Shown here piece by piece: positions 25,099-32,103 of a stretch of 64,000 nucleotides of DNA. The notes under the pieces are model-generated. The model was given only the letters and a program-made list of their open reading frames with translations, ran no database searches and was not told the DNA's origin. The DNA is from Rhizobium phaseoli (GTDB lineage Bacteria; Pseudomonadota; Alphaproteobacteria; Rhizobiales; Rhizobiaceae). The stretch lies in contig NZ_WUFT01000004.1 of assembly GCF_010668805.1 (NCBI RefSeq), positions 1 through 64,000 of the forward strand, written 5' to 3'. The stretch's first letter is position 1, and each line of letters opens with the position of its first letter. A program made the position numbers and the translations under genes.

Positions 25099-26433
25099 TT
25101 AACCTTCGATGGTCAGCATCCGCTTGTCGAGGCCGTATTTCTGCATCTTTTCGTAGAGAGTCTTCCGGGAAATTCCGAGCGTCTCATAAACCGGTCTGAG
25201 GCTGCCGCCATGCGCCACCAGCGCACCGGCAATGACACTCCGTTCGAATTCGGCGACCCGCTCCGCAAGCCCGGTCGCCTCCTCGGCCTGCCTTCCACCA
25301 TTGTCCAGACCGAGGACCAGACGGTCGGCGGCGTTCCTGAGTTCGCGCACATTGCCCGGCCAGTCGCGCTGGGCGATATCGGCGATCACCTCAGGCGGCA
25401 CCGCCATCTCGTCGCGGCCGTAGCGAGCCGCCGCTTCCCGCACCAGCTGCAGAAAGAGCAGCGGAACATCCGCCCGGCGCTGCGACAGCGACGGCACATG
25501 CAGCGTTGCAACGTTCAGCCGATAGAAGAGGTCGGCGCGGAAGCGCCCCGCCGCCACCTCCGCCTCCAGATCCACCTTGCTCGTGGCGATGAAGCGCACG
25601 TCGAGCGCCACCGTCTCATTCGATCCCAACCGGGAAATCACCCGCTCCTGCAGCACCCGCAGGAACTTCGCCTGCAGGTCGAAGGGCATCGAGCCAATTT
25701 CGTCGAGCAGGATGGTGCCGCCGCGCCCATGCTCGAACTTTCCGTAACGCGGCCTCACCGCCCCCGGAAAGGCGCCTACCTCGTGGCCGAAGAGCTCGCT
25801 TTCGATCAGATTTGCCGGCAGCGCGACGCAATTGATCGCGATGAACGGCCGGCTCGCCCGGGCGCTGATATCGTGAAGCGCTCGGGCCACCACTTCCTTG
25901 CCGGCCCCGGTCTCGCCGACAACGAGCGTATCGGCATCGCTCGCCCCGATCGCCCGGATGCGGTAGCGCAGATCCACCATCACCTGCGTGCGCCCGGGCA
26001 GCCGCGCTTCGAGATCGTCGCGCTTGCCGGCGACCGCTTTCAGCAGCCGGTTTTCGAGCACGAGGCCGCGCCGCTCCATCGCCCGGCGGATGACGCCGGC
26101 CAGCATCTCCGGCGTGAACGGCTTCTCGATGAAATCATAGGCGCCTTCACGCATCGCCTTCACCGCAAGCTGAACGTCGCCGTGGCCGGTGACGAGAATG
26201 ACCGGCACCTCCGGGTCGAGCTCGCGAATCTTCTGCATCAGCGTCATGCCGTCCATACCGGGCATGCGGATGTCGCTGACGACAACGCCGGGAAAGCTGT
26301 AGCCGATCAATTCCAGCACATGATCGCCGTTCGAAAAGGTCTCGACACGAAAGCCCGAAAGCTCCAGCGCCTGCGCCGTTGAGCGGCGCAGTTCCTCCTC
26401 GTCGTCGACCAGCAGGATCTTCGCATCATTCAT
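25099..26433 (-). CDS. DctD-like sigma-54-dependent response regulator, GAFPGA variant
   Basis: The 444-aa three-domain regulator has a receiver domain with Asp10, Asp11, phosphoacceptor Asp54 and Lys104. It is followed by an AAA+ domain with Walker A GETGAGKE and Walker B GGTILLDEIGSM, then a Fis-type helix-turn-helix at the C-terminus (LGISRKTLYEKMQKYGLD). The sigma-54 contact loop reads GAFPGA where activators normally have GAFTGA; Thr is replaced by Pro, and that Thr is considered important for contact. The gene overlaps the kinase gene by four bases. Its likely target is the adjacent tctCBA-M20 operon, by analogy with dctBD control of dicarboxylate uptake; this is inferred from position. 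Confidence 0.9.
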   Translation of the reverse strand: MNDAKILLVDDEEELRRSTAQALELSGFRVETFSNGDHVLELIGYSFPGVVVSDIRMPGMDGMTLMQKIRELDPEVPVILVTGHGDVQLAVKAMREGAYDFIEKPFTPEMLAGVIRRAMERRGLVLENRLLKAVAGKRDDLEARLPGRTQVMVDLRYRIRAIGASDADTLVVGETGAGKEVVARALHDISARASRPFIAINCVALPANLIESELFGHEVGAFPGAVRPRYGKFEHGRGGTILLDEIGSMPFDLQAKFLRVLQERVISRLGSNETVALDVRFIATSKVDLEAEVAAGRFRADLFYRLNVATLHVPSLSQRRADVPLLFLQLVREAAARYGRDEMAVPPEVIADIAQRDWPGNVRELRNAADRLVLGLDNGGRQAEEATGLAERVAEFERSVIAGALVAHGGSLRPVYETLGISRKTLYEKMQKYGLDKRMLTIEG

Positions 26434-28319
26434 TCCGCCGCCTCCGGCATCAGCCCCGCCGCCGATTGCAGCTCGATGCGGAACACCGCGCCGCCTTCGG
26501 GATGATTGGCAGCAGCAAGGCTGCCGCCGAAATCCTTGATGATGTTGTAGGAGATCGAAAGCCCGAGACCGAGCCCCTTGCCAACGCCCTTCGTCGTGAA
26601 GAACGGATCGAAGATGCGCTCGGCGATGGCCGCAGGCACACCCGGCCCATGATCCCGCACTGTCAGCACCACTTTACCGGCGGCCTCGAAGGCCGAAACC
26701 TCGATGCGTCTGTCATCAAGCCCTTCCACCGCATCGGCCGCATTGGAAATCACATTCACCAGCACCTGCTGCAGCCGCACCGAACCGGCGCGCACGATCA
26801 GCGGCCGGCTCCCCAGATCAAGCCTCAGCTCGGCATCGGCCGCCTTCAGCCGCCAGGCAATGATCTCGAGCGTGTCATGCATCGCCTCGTCCAGAGAAAC
26901 GGACCCAAGCTTCTCGTTCGGTTTGCGTGCAAAATTGCGCAGGTGCCGGCTGATTGCGGCCATGCGATCGATCAGCCCGCCGATCCGCCGGATATTGTCC
27001 CGCGCCTCCTCCGTCCGGCCGCGATCGATGAGAACGGAGGCGCTGTCCGTGTAGGTCTTGGCGGCGGCGAGCGGCTGGTTGAACTCGTGCGAAAGCGCAG
27101 CTGACATCTGCCCGAGGCCGGCGAGCTTGCCCGCCTGGATAAGGTCGGCCTGTGTCTGACGGAGCTGCTGCTCGGTCAGTCGCCGTTCTGATATCTCTTC
27201 CTTTATGCGGCTGTTTACGCGGGCAAGATCGGCCGTGCGCTCTTCGACGCGCCGCTCCAGCTCGTTGCGAGCCTCCGCCTGCAGCTGCATGCGCTCAGCA
27301 AGCCGCGCCCGCCGCTGCCGCAGAACCGCGACCGCGAGCCCGGCAATGCAGAGGACGAGAAAGACCGCCGCAAGCGCGGTGCGCGCCTGGGTGCGGATGG
27401 AACTCGTCTCCATCAGCACGTTCACCGTCCAGTCCTCCGCTGGCATGTAGTGCGAGAGCACCAGATATTCGCTCGAGCCGCGCTCGCCGGTGAGCGTCAT
27501 CAGCTCGTATGGTCCAAAGCGCTGGCGGGTCACCGGCAGCGCCATCAGCCTGGCATTGGCATAACGCCGCGACGCCTCCGTTCGTGCGATGCGGTCGGCC
27601 GTCAGCGGCAGGATTGCGCCGTAGAGCCATTCCGGGCTGCCGGACATGAAGATGATGCCCTCCGGATCGGAGACGAAGATCTTGTATTCGCCGCCGCCCC
27701 AGGAGGATTCGATCATATCGATATCGACCTTGAAGACGATGACGCCGCGAATATCCGCGCCGGTCCGGATCGGCGCAGCGAAATAATAACCGCGCTTCAG
27801 CGAAGTGGTGCCGAGCGCATAGAACCGTGCCTGCCGGCCTTCGATCGCCTCCTGGAAGTAGGGCCGGTAGCTGAAATTCTGTCCGACGAAGCTTCCCGGC
27901 CCGTCATAGTTGCTCGCCGCGATCGTCTCTCCGTCAGGCTTGACCACATAAATGTCGGAGGATTTCAGCAGCCCGTTGATCTCCTTGAGATACAGATTGG
28001 CCGCGTCGCGCAGGGCTGCATCTTCAGGCGCGCTCACCAATTCCTTGATGTCGTCGTGATCGGCGATCAGCGCCGGCAGCGCCTCGTAGCGGTTGAGATG
28101 ACCGCTGAGCGCCGAGACGGCAAGACGCAGCGCCGTTCCTGCCTGCGCCGAAGCTTCGCCCATATAGGAGCGCGTTGCAATCGCGCTTCCATATGTGAAG
28201 AAGGCGAAAATGACGATCGGCGCCACCAGCAACGCCGCTATCGCACGATATCTCGAAGACAGATCCGGCTCCTCCCCTTTCTGCCTCCACTCCCCAGCGA
28301 GGCATACCCGACGGGCCAA
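26430..28319 (-). CDS. DctB-like sensor histidine kinase
   Basis: The 629-aa membrane kinase has TM1 (about residues 24-46), a large periplasmic double-Cache/PAS-type sensor (about 47-315) and TM2 (about 318-338). A coiled coil (345-410) leads to the kinase core with H-box SALSHEFNQPLAA and ATP-binding motifs DHGPGVP and GKGLGLGLSIS. The HEFNQPL pattern and layout are those of DctB C4-dicarboxylate sensors. The first in-frame start is a TTG at 28319 with no ribosome site. A CTG at 28262 sits seven bases after GGGGAGGAG and may be the real start, giving 610 aa. The gene is translationally coupled to the regulator (ATGA). Confidence 0.9.
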   Translation of the reverse strand: MARRVCLAGEWRQKGEEPDLSSRYRAIAALLVAPIVIFAFFTYGSAIATRSYMGEASAQAGTALRLAVSALSGHLNRYEALPALIADHDDIKELVSAPEDAALRDAANLYLKEINGLLKSSDIYVVKPDGETIAASNYDGPGSFVGQNFSYRPYFQEAIEGRQARFYALGTTSLKRGYYFAAPIRTGADIRGVIVFKVDIDMIESSWGGGEYKIFVSDPEGIIFMSGSPEWLYGAILPLTADRIARTEASRRYANARLMALPVTRQRFGPYELMTLTGERGSSEYLVLSHYMPAEDWTVNVLMETSSIRTQARTALAAVFLVLCIAGLAVAVLRQRRARLAERMQLQAEARNELERRVEERTADLARVNSRIKEEISERRLTEQQLRQTQADLIQAGKLAGLGQMSAALSHEFNQPLAAAKTYTDSASVLIDRGRTEEARDNIRRIGGLIDRMAAISRHLRNFARKPNEKLGSVSLDEAMHDTLEIIAWRLKAADAELRLDLGSRPLIVRAGSVRLQQVLVNVISNAADAVEGLDDRRIEVSAFEAAGKVVLTVRDHGPGVPAAIAERIFDPFFTTKGVGKGLGLGLSISYNIIKDFGGSLAAANHPEGGAVFRIELQSAAGLMPEAAE

Positions 28320-28326
28320 GTCTAGC

Positions 28327-28370
28327 GCATCGGCCCGAAAATCGGAATCGATTTTCGGAAAGCACGATGC
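28327..28370. repeat. Intergenic palindrome (AATCG-core type)
   Basis: Inner arms CCGAAAATCG (28335-28344) and CGATTTTCGG (28349-28358) surround GAAT, and outer arms GCATCG/CGATGC (28327-28332, 28365-28370) extend the fold. It lies between the divergently transcribed kinase and molybdoenzyme genes. Confidence 0.65.
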
Positions 28371-28383
28371 GTAGATTCAAGAT

Positions 28384-28433
28384 GTTAGAGCGCCCTGTGT
28401 ACGTCCGAACGGACGCACACAGGGCGCTCTAAC
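28384..28433. repeat. Large near-perfect palindrome
   Basis: Two 24-base arms (28384-28407 and 28410-28433) starting GTTAGAGCGCCCTGTGT pair with one mismatch around AA. It would form a cruciform or a very long RNA stem. With 28327-28370 it fills most of the gap between the kinase and the molybdoenzyme gene. Confidence 0.75.
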
Positions 28434-28520
28434 AACACCGACAGTGATTTCCAAGAGCCTGTCGAAACTTGACACTCGGCAAGGCGGATGTCCTATTGCG
28501 GCATCGCAGGGGACCCGATC

Positions 28521-29183
28521 ATGAGCGACGACCCGACGCCCGCCGACAGCAAACTCACCAGCTCCAAACGTCGCTGGGCGGCTGAAGGTAAATTCCTCAC
28601 CGGCCGCATCAGCCGTCCTGAAGCTGAGCGCCTGCCGCCCGGCCAGCATCTCGTCAAGAACTGGCCGGTGCTCGATCTTGGCCAGCAGCCCGTCATCTCC
28701 ACGAATAGCTGGCGCCTCGAGCTGCGCGGCCTCGTTGAAACGCCGCTCACCCTCACCTGGACCGACTTCCAAGCGATCGAGCAGAGCACCAAGGTCAGCG
28801 ATATCCACTGCGTGACCACCTGGTCGCGCTACGACAACAAATGGAAAGGTGTTTCGACCCGCGATCTTCTCGATCTCGCCATGCCGAAGCCGCAAGCCGG
28901 TTACGTCATGCTGACGAGTTATGACGGCTATACCACCAACCTGCCGCTTGCCGATTTCGCCGCCGAGGATGCGATTCTTGCAACATCATGGGAAGGCCTG
29001 CAGCTGACACCGGATCACGGCGGCCCGATGCGCCTCGTCGTACCGCACCTTTATTTCTGGAAAAGCGCCAAGTGGCTGCGCCGCATCGAACTGATGCCGG
29101 ATGACGAAGCCGGCTTCTGGGAAAAGAACGGTTACCATATGTATGGCGATCCGTGGCGCGAGCAGCGCTATTCCGACGATTGA
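28521..29183 (+). CDS. Sulfite-oxidase-like molybdopterin oxidoreductase (YuiH-type)
   Basis: The 220-aa protein is made of the oxidoreductase molybdopterin-binding fold alone, without heme or dimerisation domains. The molybdenum-coordinating Cys lies in DIHCVTTWSRYDNKW, and GYTTNLPLAD and the end motif WREQRYSDD are typical of this small cytosolic subgroup. There is no Tat signal, unlike MsrP/YedY. The substrate is unknown. I prefer the ATG at 28521, about nine bases after AGGGGA, to an in-frame ATG at 28488. The last 16 bp overlap, tail to tail, the end of the gene on the other strand. Confidence 0.88.
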   Translation: MSDDPTPADSKLTSSKRRWAAEGKFLTGRISRPEAERLPPGQHLVKNWPVLDLGQQPVISTNSWRLELRGLVETPLTLTWTDFQAIEQSTKVSDIHCVTTWSRYDNKWKGVSTRDLLDLAMPKPQAGYVMLTSYDGYTTNLPLADFAAEDAILATSWEGLQLTPDHGGPMRLVVPHLYFWKSAKWLRRIELMPDDEAGFWEKNGYHMYGDPWREQRYSDD

Positions 29184-29800
29184 GCCTTCGGCCGCAGGAA
29201 GCGGCCAAGCGCAAACAACACAAGGGCGAGCAAAGCGGCGAGCCCCGTCAGCGACACCATGCTGGCGGTATGAAACGGCACTTTGCTCCAGCGTGGCTTG
29301 ACGACGTCGGCGGTATTGAAAGCCTCGCCGCTGAACCGGCAGGTGATGAGCGCAAGGCTGCGCCGCACCATGTCGGCGTCGACCGCGGAAATGATTTCAT
29401 CAGCCGCAGCCGCCTCTCGCGGCATCTCGCGCATCGAAAGCAAGACCACCTTGGCCGCCGCGAGATAGGCGTGAGCGCATTCGTTGAACGGACTCTCCTC
29501 GTCGGTCACGCTGCCCGGCATCTGCCCCCAAAGACAATAGGAATATTGGATTTCGGCATAGTTCAGAGCGCGCCGGAACGGCTCGTTCGTGTCGACCGCA
29601 CGTGATGCCAGGTCGACAATTCGACCGCGATAGTCCGAAATCACCGCCATCTCGCCATGTGAGATTTCCGGGATATCGAGGCCGGCATGGCTGCCGCCGG
29701 CGCTGCGGCTATGAGCAAGTGCGTTTTCGCCAACTGCACAAAAGAAAGCGCCAGCGGCAAACGCCGCCGACAGGACTAATATGGTTCTGCAGCTTTTCAT
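29168..29800 (-). CDS. Unknown membrane protein, third gene of the B12-riboswitch operon
   Basis: I do not recognise a family. The 210-aa product has an N-terminal signal or anchor helix (about residues 6-28), an extracytoplasmic domain of about 150 residues with several Cys (CLWG, NECAHAYL, LITCRF) and conserved-looking Asp/Glu/His, and a C-terminal membrane helix (about 183-203) with a short basic tail. The ATG at 29800 places the signal at the start; an upstream in-frame start would add 29 residues. It begins 49 bp after cbtA on the same strand, so it is probably co-transcribed behind the cobalamin riboswitch. A part in cobalt capture is possible but unproven. Confidence 0.7.
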   Translation of the reverse strand: MKSCRTILVLSAAFAAGAFFCAVGENALAHSRSAGGSHAGLDIPEISHGEMAVISDYRGRIVDLASRAVDTNEPFRRALNYAEIQYSYCLWGQMPGSVTDEESPFNECAHAYLAAAKVVLLSMREMPREAAAADEIISAVDADMVRRSLALITCRFSGEAFNTADVVKPRWSKVPFHTASMVSLTGLAALLALVLFALGRFLRPKAQSSE

Positions 29801-29849
29801 AGTCGCCCGAAAACGTAGGGGCGCAGGCAAAACGGCGCCCACGATGCGT

Positions 29850-30596
29850 TCAGTGAAATGCCGTTGCCGGCCGGCCCCGTTGCCCACCCTTCACGGCAAG
29901 CCGCTTTTCCGCCAACGCTCCGAAAGCAAGACCGAGCGTTGCCCAGAGGATTACATGCATGCCGAGCGAGGTCGTGCGGAAACGCCAGAGCACCATCGCC
30001 GAGAAGTTCTCCGGCACCTCGTTGATCGGCGGCAGCAGATAGAGCACCACGCCGATGAAGACGAGGTAAGCGATACCGGCGATGATCGCGCCGTTCCAAA
30101 GACCGAAACGCCCGGAAAGACGGCGCGACAGCGCCACCGCGGCAATCAGGGCTGCGAGCGAGACGACGATCATCAGGAAGAACAGCTCGGTCCTGACACC
30201 GATCGTGTCGGGATTGCCGACCGCCGGCGGATTGGCCGGATACTTGATGCCGGGAACAAGCACGATCGCCACAAAGGCGGCAATGGCGATGACGGCCGAG
30301 GTGCCGCGCGCCGAAAGGCTGCTGACGCGGCCGTGCACGAAAGCGAAGGCGAGCGCGAAAAGCCCGCCGACGGCAATGCTGTAGGCCATGACGCCGGTGA
30401 AAAGACCAAGGCCGGCCTGCGTGGCGCGGCTGACGATCTCAGGTTCGGCAGCTTCGCCGGCCGCCTGGGCGCTCGCCTCCTCGAAGGCGATCGCCGCATC
30501 GACCAGCGGTTCACCGAATATATGGGCGAAAGCGAAAACGAGGATGCCAGCGATCAAGCCCGCGAGCATGCCGCGAAGCAGAAGGTTTCCAACCAT
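29850..30596 (-). CDS. cbtA: Cobalt transporter subunit CbtA
   Basis: The 248-aa inner-membrane protein has five or more hydrophobic helices and the CbtA beginning GNLLLRGMLAGLIAGILVFAFAHIFGEP, where His and Glu lie inside the first helix region. It also has the family's YLLPPINEVPENFSA loop and a late GMHVILWATLGLAFG helix. CbtA and CbtB form a predicted cobalt uptake system found behind B12 riboswitches. ATG at 30596 follows GGGGAG. cbtB is directly upstream. Confidence 0.93.
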   Translation of the reverse strand: MVGNLLLRGMLAGLIAGILVFAFAHIFGEPLVDAAIAFEEASAQAAGEAAEPEIVSRATQAGLGLFTGVMAYSIAVGGLFALAFAFVHGRVSSLSARGTSAVIAIAAFVAIVLVPGIKYPANPPAVGNPDTIGVRTELFFLMIVVSLAALIAAVALSRRLSGRFGLWNGAIIAGIAYLVFIGVVLYLLPPINEVPENFSAMVLWRFRTTSLGMHVILWATLGLAFGALAEKRLAVKGGQRGRPATAFH

Positions 30597-30611
30597 GTCA
30601 GGAGCTCCCCT

Positions 30612-30662
30612 AGATCAATTCCAGGAAAAGTGCGAAGCGGTTTTCCGTTCGGAATTGCGTTA
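30612..30662. repeat. Intergenic palindromic element (AATTCC...GGAATT type)
   Basis: CAATTCCAGGAAAA-GTGCGAAGCGG-TTTTCCG, then GGAATTG, forms an inverted repeat in the gap between cbtB and cbtA. It is closely related to the element at 33690-33750. It could form a stem between the two cistrons. Confidence 0.6.
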
Positions 30663-30673
30663 AAACAAAAGCT

Positions 30674-30699
30674 TAGAGCGGTTCAGCAGAACCGCTCTA
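30674..30699. repeat. Hairpin at the cbtB stop codon
   Basis: Perfect 11-bp arms TAGAGCGGTTC (30674-30684) and GAACCGCTCTA (30689-30699) flank AGCA. The outer edge of the stem contains the cbtB stop codon (30697-30699). It probably limits readthrough or decay between cbtB and cbtA. Confidence 0.65.
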
Positions 30700-30906
30700 G
30701 TGGCAGGGAAAGCCGAGGAGATGGCGGCCGTCATGCACGAATTCGTGCACATACATGCCGTTGAACAGCGCCATTGCGCCTTCCTCGGTGCCGACGAAAT
30801 AGATGGCGATGAGCATCAGCAGGCCGCCGAAGATCGCCCAGGGCAGGATTTCTCCTACGGGGATCGGTGCCGGTGCCGCGACGGGCGCGAAAGTGGTGTC
30901 AGACAT
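30697..30906 (-). CDS. cbtB: Cobalt transporter subunit CbtB
   Basis: The 69-aa protein has one membrane helix (about residues 20-38: LPWAIFGGLLMLIAIYFVG) and the diagnostic histidine-rich C-terminus YVHEFVHDGRHLLGFPCH, proposed to bind cobalt. The start is the ATG at 30906 behind CGGAGGA. A much longer in-frame extension upstream runs through the riboswitch and is not coding. It is the first gene after the cobalamin riboswitch, so it should be expressed when B12 is scarce. Confidence 0.93.
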   Translation of the reverse strand: MSDTTFAPVAAPAPIPVGEILPWAIFGGLLMLIAIYFVGTEEGAMALFNGMYVHEFVHDGRHLLGFPCH

Positions 30907-30947
30907 GTATTCCTCCGGGAATGACGCGTTCAGTCGAAAGAGTGCTT

Positions 30948-31085
30948 GTGCGGTAGGGTCTGACTTCCAGCGCGAAGAACCTTCGACACGCTGGTCACAG
31001 CGGCGCGACCGTGCCGGACTTACACCGGCTTCCAAACCCGCAACAGCATGGTTATATCTGCACGCCGAAGAGCCTGTCAACGAAA
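30948..31085 (-). promoter_or_regulatory. Cobalamin (B12) riboswitch in the cbtB leader
   Basis: Read on the minus strand, the leader contains the conserved core in order: GGAAGCCGGTGTAAGTCC, GGCACGGTCGCGCC, the B12 box GCCGCTGTGACC, and GCTGGAAGTCAGACC closing the fold. Boundaries are approximate. The ribosome site of cbtB (CGGAGGA) lies about 40 bases after the core, so ligand binding probably blocks translation or triggers early termination. Genes downstream (cbtB, cbtA, 29168-29800) fit cobalt import under B12 limitation. The 5' side of the leader lies close to the promoter of the divergent gene at 31138. Confidence 0.92.
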
Positions 31086-31137
31086 CTTCAAAGCGGCGAA
31101 GGGCTGTCCCCACCGCTATCCGGAGGTCGCAACGACC

Positions 31138-31692
31138 GTGAATACGCGTCTTACCTGGATCTGCCACGGCGCGACGGCAGCGAGCCGCAAGACCCTCTTC
31201 CCGCTCGACGAACCGCTGGAAGACAAGGCCGCGGAAGAAGCGGCCAGAATGGCCGTTCTGCCCCACGCCGATCGTATTGTCACCAGCCAGGCTTTGCGCG
31301 CCCGCCAGACTGCCGAGGCACTCCGCCTTAGAGCCAGGACCGACCCGGCGCTTCGCGATTGCGACCACGGCCGCTGGGCCGGCAGGTCGATCGCAGCGAT
31401 CGCGGGCGAGGAGCCGGAGAGCCTCATGGCCTGGATGAGCGATCCGGAAGCGGCTCCGCACGGGGGCGAGAGCCTTGCTGATCTCAGAACACGTATCGGC
31501 GGTTGGATGGACAACGAATGCGCTCTCGGCGGCCATGTGATCGCCGTCAGCCACGCGGCGGTCATCCGGGTGGCGGTCGCGTACGTACTTCAGGCTCCGC
31601 TCTCCTCCTTCTGGCTCGTCGACGTCGAGCCGCTTGGCATTGTTCGCATGACCAGCGATGGACGGCGCTGGTCTCTGCGATTCCAGAATTAG
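31138..31692 (+). CDS. Histidine-phosphatase-superfamily protein with CHG in place of RHG
   Basis: The 184-aa product has the phosphoglycerate-mutase-like fold: IVTSQALRARQTAEAL, RDCDHGRWAG (the acid/base region of CobC-like enzymes) and the second catalytic His in VSHAAVIRVAV. The first motif reads WICHGATAASR, so the nucleophilic His is present but the preceding Arg of RHG is Cys. The start is a GTG at 31138, ten bases after GGAGGT. The gene is divergent from the cbtB riboswitch, which suggests a link to B12 metabolism (alpha-ribazole phosphatase-like), though activity with the altered motif is uncertain. Confidence 0.85.
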   Translation: MNTRLTWICHGATAASRKTLFPLDEPLEDKAAEEAARMAVLPHADRIVTSQALRARQTAEALRLRARTDPALRDCDHGRWAGRSIAAIAGEEPESLMAWMSDPEAAPHGGESLADLRTRIGGWMDNECALGGHVIAVSHAAVIRVAVAYVLQAPLSSFWLVDVEPLGIVRMTSDGRRWSLRFQN

Positions 31693-31792
31693 CGATCGCT
31701 CATCTTATCCAGCCTTACACAAGCAAATCGCGTCATCTCTATTGAACCCGGCTTTGCCGGGACTACTTCCTTGTCCCAAGGAGATGGAAGAC

Positions 31793-31909
31793 ATGACATA
31801 TGACTGGAGTGGGGAGCGCACGCGTCGTCTGCGTTTGATGCGTGTCGCCACAATCGCGGTTTTAGTTGGTCTCATCGTCAGCGTCCCGCTGCTGATCGTC
31901 ACCGGCTAA
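31793..31909 (+). CDS. Small single-helix membrane protein (38 aa)
   Basis: The frame encodes a short basic N-terminus (MTYDWSGERTRRLRLMR) followed by one membrane helix ending LLIVTG. AAGGAG at 31778-31783 lies nine bases before the ATG at 31793; a second ATG nine bases earlier is too close to that site. A hairpin follows at 31921-31948. No family is recognised. The positive-inside pattern suggests an N-in inner-membrane protein. Confidence 0.65.
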   Translation: MTYDWSGERTRRLRLMRVATIAVLVGLIVSVPLLIVTG

Positions 31910-31920
31910 ATACGAGAAAG

Positions 31921-31948
31921 GGCGAGCGATGCCATCAGCACGCTCGCC
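31921..31948 (+). terminator. Hairpin after the 38-aa gene
   Basis: Arms GGCGAGCG (31921-31928) and CGCTCGCC (31941-31948) pair perfectly over a 12-base loop, followed by TTCGTTCT. It is a plausible weak terminator. Confidence 0.55.
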
Positions 31949-32103
31949 TTCGTTCTCTCCCGCCACCCGCTCCGCGGATAGCACAGTCAGTCCCTCAACG
32001 GTGCAGCAACAAGCTGCCTCCTCCAAAAATTCGCCTTCTGGTTTCAACGAACATTTCAGACTTTCATGATAGTTCGGCACAGGGTGGAGATGGAGAAGGC
32101 CAT

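Noticed and set aside
30697..31554. A 285-codon minus-strand frame ending with CbtB
   Set aside because: The upstream two thirds are the cobalamin riboswitch and the antisense of the phosphatase gene; CbtB starts at 30906.
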